Assembly: GCF_024496085.1 (NCBI RefSeq)
Contig: NZ_CP101751.1
Location: 2,542,001 to 2,606,000, forward strand
Source of the DNA: Flavobacterium cerinum
GTDB taxonomy: Bacteria; Bacteroidota; Bacteroidia; Flavobacteriales; Flavobacteriaceae
Length of the DNA stretch: 64,000 bases
Direction of reading: 5' to 3'
Shown here: piece by piece, positions 54,015-64,000 of the stretch
How positions within the stretch are numbered: the stretch's first letter is position 1
How the letters are laid out: every line of letters starts with the position of its first letter
Notes under the pieces: generated by a model
The model's database searches: none
Told to the model about the DNA's origin: nothing
Seen by the model: only the letters and a program-made list of their open reading frames with translations
Translations under genes and position numbers: made by a program

Positions 54015-54458
54015 ATGAGAAAAAAAGAACAGGATTATAATATGTTTGACTGGTGGAAAAAAGTAATGATTGATAATTATGCTAATTTTTCCGGTCGGGC
54101 CAGACGCGCAGAATACTGGTATTTTAAATTATTTAATGCCTTTATCGTATTTGGTTTATGGATGTCTTTTTTAACTTTAGTTATAGGATATGAGAATAGG
54201 ACGGCAGGCGTATTTATATTAGGATTCATATTTTTGTATACTTTGGCCACAATTCTTCCTTCATTAGCCGTTATGGCCAGAAGACTTCACGATGTTAATA
54301 AAAGCGGATGGACCTATTTGATTGCTTTTGTTCCGTTTGGAATATTTGTGTTATTATACTATAGCGTATTGGATGGAGATAGAAGAAGAAATGACTATGG
54401 TGAAGATCCGAAAATGCCGTTGGGGCGTAATGATATTTATAAAATCGGAATAGAATAA
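54015..54458 (+). CDS. DUF805 family membrane protein
   Basis: A 147-residue protein with about three hydrophobic segments. The family pattern is present: NYANFSGRARRAEYWYFKLFN, LAVMARRLHDVNKSGW and a later GxNDYGEDP (DGDRRRNDYGEDPK). Function unknown. It starts directly after the osmC-like stop and overlaps the next gene by one base. Confidence 0.88.
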   Translation: MRKKEQDYNMFDWWKKVMIDNYANFSGRARRAEYWYFKLFNAFIVFGLWMSFLTLVIGYENRTAGVFILGFIFLYTLATILPSLAVMARRLHDVNKSGWTYLIAFVPFGIFVLLYYSVLDGDRRRNDYGEDPKMPLGRNDIYKIGIE

Positions 54459-54694
54459 TGTTTCCTGAAAAACAAAAAGAACTGCTGATTAAATTAGCAC
54501 ATACAAAAATGCCCTTTGGAAAATACGAAGGGCGTTTTCTTATCGATTTACCGGAACATTATATAGTGTGGTATCACAATAAAGGTTTTCCGAACGGTCA
54601 GCTTGGAGAACAATTAAAACTGGTTTACGAATTAAAACTAAACGGACTCGAAGAATTAGTTCGTAACATAAAAAGAAATTTCCCGAAACCCTGA
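54458..54694 (+). CDS. DUF3820 family protein
   Basis: A 78-residue protein: MPFGKYEGRFLIDLPEHYIVWYHNKGFPNGQLG is the conserved core of the short DUF3820 family. That core is also found as a putative quorum-sensing-type or DNA-associated small domain in other annotation. No function assigned. Overlaps the DUF805 gene by one base. Confidence 0.8.
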   Translation: MFPEKQKELLIKLAHTKMPFGKYEGRFLIDLPEHYIVWYHNKGFPNGQLGEQLKLVYELKLNGLEELVRNIKRNFPKP

Positions 54695-54748
54695 CCGGTT
54701 TATTAACGAATAATTGTCAAAATACCGTTATTAATTCTCAATTTATAA

Positions 54749-56413
<1,665 letters not shown>

Positions 56414-56447
56414 AAAAAAAGCAAGATCTAAATATTAAACGATTAGA

Positions 56448-58343
56448 ATGGAAGAAAAAAAATTAGACACAAAATCTATTTTAGGATTTGTTTTGATTGC
56501 CGGATTGATGATTTGGATGATGTACAACAACATCGACAAAGAGAAAAAATCCATGGCGGAAGATGCTGAAAAAGCTAAAATCGAAAAAGTGGAAAAAGCG
56601 AAGGAAGCAGCCGTTAATAAAGTTATGGCTGATACCACTAAAGCGGATTCCCTTCGTGTAAAAGCATTGCAAAGTTCCCTTGGCGCTTTTGCTTACAGCG
56701 CGTCTTTGCCTTCGGCTAAAGAAAACCTTACGGAAGTAACCAATGGACTTTTGACGTTAAAAATCGCCAACAAAGGGGGATATATTACAGAAGCTACCGT
56801 AAACGGATACGAACAATTCAATAAGGATTCAAAAAAGCAGGTTGAATTAATCAAGCAGAATAATGCCAACCTGAACTTACAAATCAATACCCAGGATAAT
56901 CGTATTTTAAATACAAAAGACCTTTATTTTGAGCCGACAGTAACCAAAGAAGGAGAAAATCAGGTAGTAACCATGCGTTTAAAAGCAGGTGCTAACCAGT
57001 TTTTAGAATACCGTTATGTGTTGAAGCCAAAAGAATATATGATGGATTTTGCCATCCGTTCTCAAGGATTAAATTCTGTAGTTAATACATCGAAACCGTT
57101 GGAAATGGAATGGCAGTTAAAATCATTCCGTAACGAGAAAAGTGTAAGCTACGAAAATCGTTATACCGACCTGGTTTATGAATACGAAGACGGAAAAGAC
57201 AATTCATTAAGCGCAACCAGTAAGTTAGATGAAAAATCGGTTGAAAAAGTGACCTATGTAGCCTTTAAACAGCACTTCTTTACATCGATATTACTTACGG
57301 ATACACCGTTTAAAACAGCGCAGTTAAAATCAGAAAACCTGGTTCATGACGAGAAAATCGACACGGTTTATACTAAAAACTTTGTAGCAAGATTACCGTT
57401 AGAATTTAAAAACGGTGAATTGAGCTATAACATGAACTGGTATTACGGACCATCAGATTATAAGACCTTAAATTCATACAACAAAAACCTGGATGAAGTA
57501 ATGCCTTTAGGTTGGGGAATCTTCGGTTGGATTAACCGTTATGTATTTATCCCGGTTTATAGCGTATTAAGCGACTTTATGCCTCACGGTATTGCGATTA
57601 TCATCTTTACAATTCTGGTACGTTTGGTAATGTCGCCGGTAACGTATAAATCCTACTTATCGCAGGCAAAAATGAAAGTGTTGCGTCCGGAAATTGCCGA
57701 ATTAAATGAAAAATACGGTAAAGATCCGATGAAAAAGCAACAGGAAACCATGAAACTGTACAACAAAGCAGGTGTAAACCCTATGGCAGGATGTTTGCCC
57801 GCCGTTATGCAGATTCCGGTCTTCTATGCCCTCTTCCAGTTCTTCCCGTCTTATTTTGATTTAAGACAGAAAAGCTTCCTTTGGGCGGATGACTTATCAT
57901 CGTATGACTCGGTTTTACATTTACCGTTCTATATTCCTTTCTACGGAAACCACGTGAGTTTATTCCCGATTTTAGCTTCGGTTGCTATTTTCTTCTATAT
58001 GAAAATGACTACCGGTGATCAGGCAATGAGTACACCGCCACAGGAAGGTATGCCGGATATGAGCAAAATCATGAAAATTATGATTTATGTTTCACCTATC
58101 ATGATGTTGTTCTTCTTTAATAACTATGCTTCCGGATTGAGTTTGTATTACTTTATTTCGAATACAATTACAATTGGTATCATGTTAGTGATCAAGAACT
58201 ATATTGTAAACGAAGAAAAAATTCATGCTCAGATTCAGGAGAATAAGACAAAACCGCAGAAGCAGAGTAAGTTTCAACGGAAAATGCAGGAAATGATGGA
58301 GCAAGCTGAGGCACAGAAAAATGCCAAGCAAAACAAAAAATAA
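56448..58343 (+). CDS. yidC: Membrane protein insertase YidC
   Basis: Inserts and folds inner-membrane proteins, alone or with Sec. The 631 residues have the first transmembrane helix near 10-25, a large periplasmic beta domain to about 350, and the C-terminal conserved core with five helices, including MSPVTYKSYLSQAKM and MAGCLPAVMQIPVFYALFQ. A basic Lys/Gln-rich tail (PQKQSKFQRKMQEMMEQAEAQ) may touch the ribosome. Confidence 0.95.
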   Translation: MEEKKLDTKSILGFVLIAGLMIWMMYNNIDKEKKSMAEDAEKAKIEKVEKAKEAAVNKVMADTTKADSLRVKALQSSLGAFAYSASLPSAKENLTEVTNGLLTLKIANKGGYITEATVNGYEQFNKDSKKQVELIKQNNANLNLQINTQDNRILNTKDLYFEPTVTKEGENQVVTMRLKAGANQFLEYRYVLKPKEYMMDFAIRSQGLNSVVNTSKPLEMEWQLKSFRNEKSVSYENRYTDLVYEYEDGKDNSLSATSKLDEKSVEKVTYVAFKQHFFTSILLTDTPFKTAQLKSENLVHDEKIDTVYTKNFVARLPLEFKNGELSYNMNWYYGPSDYKTLNSYNKNLDEVMPLGWGIFGWINRYVFIPVYSVLSDFMPHGIAIIIFTILVRLVMSPVTYKSYLSQAKMKVLRPEIAELNEKYGKDPMKKQQETMKLYNKAGVNPMAGCLPAVMQIPVFYALFQFFPSYFDLRQKSFLWADDLSSYDSVLHLPFYIPFYGNHVSLFPILASVAIFFYMKMTTGDQAMSTPPQEGMPDMSKIMKIMIYVSPIMMLFFFNNYASGLSLYYFISNTITIGIMLVIKNYIVNEEKIHAQIQENKTKPQKQSKFQRKMQEMMEQAEAQKNAKQNKK

Positions 58344-58345
58344 AG

Positions 58346-58373
58346 AAAAGCATCCGTCAAGGATGCTTTTTTT
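58346..58373 (+). terminator. Terminator after yidC
   Basis: Stem AAAAGCATCC/GGATGCTTTT with loop GTCAA and a T run. Confidence 0.9.
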
Positions 58374-58459
58374 GTGCGATCTTTTGATAATTTAGCAATT
58401 CATCCTTTAAAATTATTTTACCGATCATACGTTTTACTAATAAACGAACGAAGACTATC

Positions 58460-59206
58460 ATGAAAACAAAACTTTTAGCATTATTTACAATATTAAGTAC
58501 GGTTGCTTTTGCACAGGAAACCAATAAAACGGATGATAAAGGACAACGTCACGGCCTTTGGAAAGGAAGTTATGAAGATACCAAATACCCGCGTTATGAA
58601 GGAACGTTTGATCATGGAAAAGAAACCGGGGTCTTTAAATATTTTGATAATACAGTGGCTAATCCGGTAATTGCAACCAGAGATTTTACGGCCAAAGACG
58701 GTTCTTGCTATACGATTTTCTTTGACCAGAAAGGGAATAAAGTTAGCGAGGGTAAAGTGATCAACAGAGAGCATGAAGGCGAGTGGAAATATTACCACAA
58801 AGAAGGAAAAGGAATAATGACGTTGGAATATTACACGCAAGGAAAATTAAACGGGACACGTAAAGCGTTTTATCCGAACGGAAAAGTAGCCGAAGAAATA
58901 CAATATGTAAACGGAGTAAAACAAGGACTTTATAAAAAATATTCGGATAAAGGAGTAGCGATTGAAGAGACCAATTATGTAAATGATCAGTTTGACGGAC
59001 CGTCTGTTTACCGTAATGCGGCTAATGAAGTAATCACAAGAGGACAATTTAAAAACGGTAAAAAATCCGGTATCTGGAAATTTTACGAAAAGAATAAGTT
59101 GGTTAAAGAAGTCAATTCCAAAAAAGTAAACGATGTGACCTTTAAAATTTACACGGATTCCGACGGAAAGAAGAAACCAACAGAATTAAAAAGTAAAACA
59201 AATTAA
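58460..59206 (+). CDS. YwqK/MORN-repeat exported protein
   Basis: A 248-residue protein with a signal peptide ending AFAQ. The mature part is a chain of MORN/YwqK-type repeats: GQRHGLWKGSY, KETGVFKYFDN, HEGEWKYYHKEGKG, GTRKAFYPNGKVAEEIQY, KQGLYKKYSDKG, KSGIWKFYEKN. Proteins so annotated in Bacteroidota are often labelled 'toxin-antitoxin YwqK antitoxin', but no partner toxin is nearby. The role is unknown. Confidence 0.82.
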   Translation: MKTKLLALFTILSTVAFAQETNKTDDKGQRHGLWKGSYEDTKYPRYEGTFDHGKETGVFKYFDNTVANPVIATRDFTAKDGSCYTIFFDQKGNKVSEGKVINREHEGEWKYYHKEGKGIMTLEYYTQGKLNGTRKAFYPNGKVAEEIQYVNGVKQGLYKKYSDKGVAIEETNYVNDQFDGPSVYRNAANEVITRGQFKNGKKSGIWKFYEKNKLVKEVNSKKVNDVTFKIYTDSDGKKKPTELKSKTN

Positions 59207-59211
59207 TGTTG

Positions 59212-59219
59212 TACTTTTG
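59212..59219 (+). promoter_or_regulatory. -7 element for mnmA
   Basis: TACTTTTG matches TAnnTTTG and lies 45 bases before the mnmA ATG. Confidence 0.5.
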
Positions 59220-59264
59220 CGGAAAATAACTGAAAATCAATATAAAACGAAGGAGAATAAATAA

Positions 59265-60452
59265 ATGAAACGAGTAGTCGTAGGACTTTCCGGTGGAGTA
59301 GATTCGAGTGTGGCAGCCTATCTTTTACAAGAACAAGGCTATGAGGTGATCGGTCTTTTTATGAAAAACTGGCATGATGACTCGGTAACGATATCGAACG
59401 AATGTCCGTGGCTGGAAGACAGCAATGATGCGTTATTAGTAGCCGAGAAACTGGGAATTCCTTTCCAGACGGTCGATTTAAGCGAACAATATAAAGAACG
59501 TATTGTAGACTATATGTTTAACGAATACGAAAAGGGGAGAACTCCAAATCCGGATGTGCTTTGTAACCGCGAAATCAAGTTTGATGTCTTTATGAAAATA
59601 GCATTAAGTCTTGGCGCCGATTACGTGGCTACCGGCCACTATTGCCGTAAAGGAACCCTCGAAAAAGACGGAAAAGAAGTTTATCAGTTGCTTGCCGGTG
59701 TTGACGGAAATAAGGATCAATCGTATTTCTTATGTCAGTTATCACAGGAACAATTAGCTAAATCTTTATTTCCTATCGGTGAGTTAACCAAACCGGAAGT
59801 AAGGGAAATTGCCGCCAAAATGGAACTGGTTACAGCAGAAAAGAAAGATTCACAAGGACTTTGCTTTATCGGAAAAGTACGTTTGCCGGAATTTCTGCAA
59901 CAACAATTACAACCGAAAGAAGGCTTGATTTTTGAAGTCACAGCTGATAATCCGATCTATAATCCGGAAAAACCGACTTTTAATTCTTTGGAAGAAGAGC
60001 TGACTTACGAAGCTAAAAATATAGCCTATACACCGGAAATGGGTAAAGTGGTTGGAAAACATCAGGGAGCACATTATTTTACAATCGGTCAGCGAAAAGG
60101 ATTAAACGTAGGCGGAACTAAAGAACCCTTGTTTATTATAGCAACGGATGTAACGACCAATACCATATATACCGGTCAGGGACACGATCATCCGGGACTG
60201 TTTAAAAAAGCATTGTTTATTCAGCAACCGGAAGTACACTGGATTCGTGAAGATCTGGCTTTAAAGAACGGTGAAAAAATGGAAGTAATGGCGCGTATTC
60301 GCTATCGTCAGCCTTTACAAAAAGCAACATTATACCAATTTGAAAACGGAATGTATGTTCGTTTCGACGAACCGCAATCGGCTATAACTGAGGGACAATT
60401 TGTTTCCTGGCATATTGGAGAAGAATTAGTAGGTTCGGGAGTAATTTCTTAA
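59265..60452 (+). CDS. mnmA: tRNA-specific 2-thiouridylase
   Basis: Thiolates uridine 34 of Lys, Glu and Gln tRNAs. The 395 residues have the PP-loop GLSGGVDSS at 8-16, the first catalytic Cys in [12 protein letters not shown], and the second in [17 protein letters not shown]. The C-terminal beta barrel ends [11 protein letters not shown]. An AGGAG stretch lies about 10 bases before the ATG. Confidence 0.95.
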   Translation: MKRVVVGLSGGVDSSVAAYLLQEQGYEVIGLFMKNWHDDSVTISNECPWLEDSNDALLVAEKLGIPFQTVDLSEQYKERIVDYMFNEYEKGRTPNPDVLCNREIKFDVFMKIALSLGADYVATGHYCRKGTLEKDGKEVYQLLAGVDGNKDQSYFLCQLSQEQLAKSLFPIGELTKPEVREIAAKMELVTAEKKDSQGLCFIGKVRLPEFLQQQLQPKEGLIFEVTADNPIYNPEKPTFNSLEEELTYEAKNIAYTPEMGKVVGKHQGAHYFTIGQRKGLNVGGTKEPLFIIATDVTTNTIYTGQGHDHPGLFKKALFIQQPEVHWIREDLALKNGEKMEVMARIRYRQPLQKATLYQFENGMYVRFDEPQSAITEGQFVSWHIGEELVGSGVIS

Positions 60453-60477
60453 ATTGCGTTTCCAAACACACGGAAAC

Positions 60478-62088
60478 ATGAAAAAACGATTTACACTAGT
60501 ATTCCTTTTAATCTGTACAATAGCATTCTCACAAGAAGACGCATGGGTTTATTTTAATGATAAACCCAATGCGCAAACTTCACTAAATAATCCGCTGTCT
60601 ATTCTTTCTCAACGCGCTTTAGACCGAAGAGCAGCACAAGGAATTCCGTTGGATTTGCAAGATGCACCGATCCATCAGCCCTATATTGATCAGATAACTG
60701 CGGCACCGGGTATTACGGTAATGGCAAAATCTAAATGGTTAAATGCGCTTCATATCAGAGGTACACAACAGGCAATTAATACGCTTACTGCTTTGCCTTT
60801 TGTAACACGTGTTGACTTTGCTAATAAATCGTTGAATACCGGAAAAATGGCTGTAACTGCAACATCCGGCTTATTCCAGAAAACGTATACGATTCAGGCT
60901 GATTTTCCTTATGGACAATCGGCAACTCAGATTCAAATGTTAAACGGACATTTGTTACATCAGCAAGACTATACCGGAACAGGAAAAATTATTGCGGTGT
61001 TCGATGCCGGTTTCCCGGGTGTAAATACTACAACACCGTTTGAAAGAATACGAAATAATAATCAAATCAAAGGCGGCTATAATTTTGTAAACCGAAGTGA
61101 TAATTTTTATACCGGTTATCAACACGGAACTCAGGTGTTATCTAATATGGCAGCATATGTTGAAAACCAGTTGGTCGGAACAGCACCGGATGCATCCTAT
61201 TACTTATTTGTAACGGAAGATTACAATACGGAAAACCCGTTGGAAGAAAGTTTATGGGTCGAAGCAGCGGAACTGGCAGACAGTTTAGGTGTTGATGTGA
61301 TCAATTCATCCCTCGGTTACAGTCAGTTCACAAATACAGCGTATAATTATACGTATCAGGACATGAACGGCCATACTACTTTTGTAACACGTGGTGCTAC
61401 GGTTGCCTTTACAAGAGGAATGATCGTAGTTTGTTCAGCCGGAAATGAAGGCGCAAAACCCTGGAAATATATTACAGCACCGGCTGATTCTCCGAATGTA
61501 TTAACGATCGGTTCGGTTAGTGCAACTGAAGTGCGATCCTCGTTTAGTTCACAAGGACCTACATCTGATGGCCGAATAAAACCGGATGTAATGGCAATGG
61601 GAGCCGGATCAGTAGTAACAACGGAAACCGGAGAGTTAGGATTTAATAGCGGGACCTCATTTTCATCGCCTACATTAGCCGGACTGGTTGCGTGTTTATG
61701 GCAGGCTTTACCGAATAAAACCAATGCTGAAATTGTTCAGTTAATTAAAGAATCAGCTGATCGTTATACCAATCCGGATGATTTTTATGGTTATGGTATT
61801 CCGGATTTTCAGTTAGCTGTTACAAATGCCCTTTCTACTAAATCTTTCGAAAAAAACGGATTTACATTATATCCGAACCCGGTTGGTGCAGCGTTAACAA
61901 TTGCTGCTACACAACAAAACGAAGCGACTTTGGTACTTTATAACGGATTAGGACAGGAGGTAATGCGGAAATCAATTAACGGTTTACAGGAAACCGCTGT
62001 ATCGATGGAAAATCTGAAAACAGGTGTGTATTTGTATACAATCTTATCCGGTGAAGCAACTTTTTCCGGTAAAATCATCAAAAAATAA
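60478..62088 (+). CDS. Secreted S8 (subtilisin-like) protease with T9SS sorting domain, copy 1
   Basis: A 536-residue protease. The signal peptide ends IAFSQ. An inhibitor-like pro-region is followed by the catalytic domain with Asp176 (VFDAGF), His216 (QHGTQV), oxyanion-hole Asn323 (SAGNEG) and Ser394 (GTSFSSPTLAG). The C-terminal 75 residues are a T9SS type A sorting domain (LYPNPVGAAL ... GVYLYTILSGE ... GKIIKK). Start chosen at MKKRFTLV. It is followed by a close paralogue. Confidence 0.9.
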   Translation: MKKRFTLVFLLICTIAFSQEDAWVYFNDKPNAQTSLNNPLSILSQRALDRRAAQGIPLDLQDAPIHQPYIDQITAAPGITVMAKSKWLNALHIRGTQQAINTLTALPFVTRVDFANKSLNTGKMAVTATSGLFQKTYTIQADFPYGQSATQIQMLNGHLLHQQDYTGTGKIIAVFDAGFPGVNTTTPFERIRNNNQIKGGYNFVNRSDNFYTGYQHGTQVLSNMAAYVENQLVGTAPDASYYLFVTEDYNTENPLEESLWVEAAELADSLGVDVINSSLGYSQFTNTAYNYTYQDMNGHTTFVTRGATVAFTRGMIVVCSAGNEGAKPWKYITAPADSPNVLTIGSVSATEVRSSFSSQGPTSDGRIKPDVMAMGAGSVVTTETGELGFNSGTSFSSPTLAGLVACLWQALPNKTNAEIVQLIKESADRYTNPDDFYGYGIPDFQLAVTNALSTKSFEKNGFTLYPNPVGAALTIAATQQNEATLVLYNGLGQEVMRKSINGLQETAVSMENLKTGVYLYTILSGEATFSGKIIKK

Positions 62089-62234
62089 TCAAATAATAAG
62101 TCATACAGAATAACATATTCTATATCAGTATTTTTTGTAATATTTGACTGAAGTGCTGGTTAGAATGTCCTATCAGATAATCAAAGAAATTAACAGTTTT
62201 AAACTAATATCGTAAAATAACTTTTTAAGAATAA

Positions 62235-63866
62235 ATGATGAAAAGATTTTTTACGTTATTATTGGTTTTGACACAAGGAATAGTATTCTCACAGGAAGAT
62301 GCCTGGGTGTATTTTAAAGATAAACCGGATTCCCAACATTTTTTAAACAATCCTTTGTTGATGTTATCGCAAAGAGCGTTAAACAGAAGAATAGCGCAGA
62401 ATATAGCCCTTGAAGATCGTGATGTTCCGGTTTACCAACCCTATGTAAAACAAATTACGGACAGAATTGGGATTACTGTAATGGCAAAATCCAAATGGCT
62501 GAATGCATTACACATCAGAGGTGCTGAAATGAGTATTAAAGAATTGAGCCAGTTAACATGTGTTGAACGTATTGATTTTGCAAATAAAAGCTTAAATACA
62601 GATGGTGGAATTGTATCCGCTCACAAAGACAATAATAAAGCGGTATTTACTAAATTAGCAGCCGTACAATCCGATTTTCAGAGTCAGGAATTAACAGATA
62701 CTCAAATACAAATGTTAAACGGACATTTGTTGCATCAGGAAGGATATACAGGTAATGGAAAAATGATTGCAGTTACTGATTCCGGATTTGTTGGTGTTGA
62801 TACCGATGACCCGTTTAAAAGGATACGGGATAACAATAAAATTAAAGGGAGTTATAACTTTGTGACCCGAAGTGAAAATGTTTATGGAGTATCCGATCAT
62901 GGAACAATGGTGTTGTCTACAATGGCTGCCCATATAGAAAATAGATTTAACGGTACTGCTCCGGATGCGTCTTACTATTTGTTTACTACAGAAATTAAAG
63001 ATGTTAAAAATCCGATTGAAGAAAGTCTTTGGGTAGAAGCTGCTGAAAAATCCGATAGTTTAGGAGTCGATATAATTAATGCTTCTCTGGGACATTATAA
63101 ATTTGATAATCCGGCTTATGATTATACCGATCAGAATATGGATGGTAAAACGACCTTTATTTCACGTGGTGCGGAGATGGCAACCAAAACAGGAATGATT
63201 GTAGTCGCATCTGCGGGAGATTTAGGAAATTCAGAATGGAAATTTATCACAGCTCCGGCTGATGTTGCCGGTGTATTGTCTGTTGGAGCCGTTAATTCGA
63301 TAAAACAAAGGTTGAATTTTAGCTCGTATGGACCAACTTCAGACGGAAGATTAAAACCGGATGTAATGGCATTGGGCTTTGGAGTTCAGGTAATAAACGG
63401 TACTGAAGCTACAGATAGTAAAAACGGCACTTCTTTTTCAGCTCCGACTGTGGCTGGTTTGATCGCTTGTTTATGGCAAGCATTACCCGGCAAAACAAAT
63501 AAAGAGATTGTTGCGCTTGTAAAAGAGTCGGCAGATCGTTATCAGAATCCGAATAATTTTTATGGATATGGTATTCCGGATTTTTATAAAGCTATAGAGG
63601 AACAAGTACTGGCAACCCATACGTATACGCTAAACGAATTTAAATTATATCCGAATCCTACTGATGCTCTAATTACGATTAGAACGTCGGGAAATAAGAA
63701 TACTGTTTTCCTGTTATATAATAATGTGGGACAGGAAATAATTCGACAACAGCTCACCGGATTAGAAGAAACAACAGTTTCAATGGAAAATCTGGAATCA
63801 GGACTTTATCTGTATACGATTGTTTCTGATGAAAGAACTTTTTCCGGTAAGATTATTAAAAAATAA
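62235..63866 (+). CDS. Secreted S8 (subtilisin-like) protease with T9SS sorting domain, copy 2
   Basis: A 543-residue paralogue of the previous gene with the same layout: signal peptide, pro-region, catalytic domain with Asp182 (VTDSGF), His222 (DHGTMV) and Ser400 (GTSFSAPTVAG), and a C-terminal T9SS sorting domain ending GKIIKK. The usual oxyanion Asn is Asp329 here (SAGDLG), so catalysis may be altered. The 146-base gap from copy 1 contains no terminator. The first of two start Met codons is used. Confidence 0.9.
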   Translation: MMKRFFTLLLVLTQGIVFSQEDAWVYFKDKPDSQHFLNNPLLMLSQRALNRRIAQNIALEDRDVPVYQPYVKQITDRIGITVMAKSKWLNALHIRGAEMSIKELSQLTCVERIDFANKSLNTDGGIVSAHKDNNKAVFTKLAAVQSDFQSQELTDTQIQMLNGHLLHQEGYTGNGKMIAVTDSGFVGVDTDDPFKRIRDNNKIKGSYNFVTRSENVYGVSDHGTMVLSTMAAHIENRFNGTAPDASYYLFTTEIKDVKNPIEESLWVEAAEKSDSLGVDIINASLGHYKFDNPAYDYTDQNMDGKTTFISRGAEMATKTGMIVVASAGDLGNSEWKFITAPADVAGVLSVGAVNSIKQRLNFSSYGPTSDGRLKPDVMALGFGVQVINGTEATDSKNGTSFSAPTVAGLIACLWQALPGKTNKEIVALVKESADRYQNPNNFYGYGIPDFYKAIEEQVLATHTYTLNEFKLYPNPTDALITIRTSGNKNTVFLLYNNVGQEIIRQQLTGLEETTVSMENLESGLYLYTIVSDERTFSGKIIKK

Positions 63867-63904
63867 AACGAACCAGAATATTTAGAAAATAATACTACAA
63901 TAGA

Positions 63905-64000
63905 ATGAACAGAATAACAGAACTTTTTAATATCCAGTATCCGATTGTTCAAGGTGGAATGATCTGGAACAGCGGATATAAATTAGCCAGTGCCGTTAGT
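63905..64000 (+). CDS. Nitronate monooxygenase-like protein (partial, 5' end only)
   Basis: The frame ATG 63905 runs open to the window edge: MNRITELFNIQYPIVQGGMIW plus about ten residues. The YPIVQGGM start is typical of FMN-dependent nitronate monooxygenase / 2-nitropropane dioxygenase family proteins. Too short to classify further. Confidence 0.75.
   Translation, partial: MNRITELFNIQYPIVQGGMIWNSGYKLASAVS

Noticed and set aside
58460..59206. YwqK-like gene as part of a toxin-antitoxin pair
   Set aside because: The product has a signal peptide and MORN-type repeats, and no toxin-like gene is adjacent.

Overview
The window is about 40% G+C chromosomal DNA from a member of the Bacteroidota, most likely class Flavobacteriia (Flavobacterium-like). 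The reasons are promoters of the TTTG / TAnnTTTG type, little Shine-Dalgarno signal, two secreted subtilases with a type IX secretion sorting tail, DUF2490 and LysM/periplasmic-binding proteins typical of the group, and a housekeeping set (guaA, pyrG, yidC, mnmA, uvrA, glmM) of the expected lengths. No rRNA, tRNA, CRISPR array, prophage or insertion sequence was seen. Genes are closely packed and only a few gaps exceed 300 bases.

Layout. 1-3187: a leftward trp operon (trpE, trpG, trpD, the last cut by the window edge) behind a leader with a Trp-Trp-Trp peptide and an attenuator. 3417-5659: AraC regulator, exported isochorismatase-fold hydrolase, AhpD-like protein. 5720-7135: leftward CLC-F type fluoride exporter whose transcript begins with a fluoride (crcB) riboswitch. 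7317-18770: a ten-gene assimilatory sulfate reduction and cysteine synthesis operon (cysH, cysD, cysN, cysE, cysK, cobA, cysJ, cysI, a DUF2490 protein and a siroheme-synthase/TSUP-permease fusion) preceded by two consecutive Cys/Met-rich leader peptides, each followed by its own terminator. 18841-20600: leftward marR - nitroreductase - yceI operon with two palindromic operators. 20673-24185: redoxins, small lipoproteins, rhodanese, LOG protein. 24506-30822: uvrA, CLC channel with CBS domains, AlkD-like and ACP phosphodiesterase genes, all leftward. 31041-38724: glmM, then mixed metabolic genes and an exported peptide deformylase. 38922-44927: porin, DASS dicarboxylate transporter and sdhCAB. 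45082-54694: class V aminotransferase, lipid A type acyltransferase, rhomboid, SIMPL protein, guaA, LysM protein, an osmC gene broken by a stop codon, DUF805, DUF3820. 54797-64000: pyrG, yidC, YwqK-like protein, mnmA, two tandem T9SS subtilases, and the start of a nitronate monooxygenase-like gene.

How the parts work together. The most notable feature is the regulatory stretch 3.0-7.8 kb. It holds three leader-peptide attenuators (one Trp, two Cys/Met) and one fluoride riboswitch. In each leader I could find the control codons, a terminator, and a competing pairing placed 12-18 nt past the last control codon. The two Cys/Met modules lie in series behind a single recognisable promoter, which would make sulfur assimilation depend on two successive readings of cysteine (and perhaps methionine) tRNA charging. 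The operon has no cysC and its cysH has the Fe-S cysteines of APS reductases, so sulfate is probably reduced at the APS level. Siroheme for CysI is supplied by CobA plus the N-terminal half of the terminal fusion, whose C-terminal half is a sulfur-anion permease.
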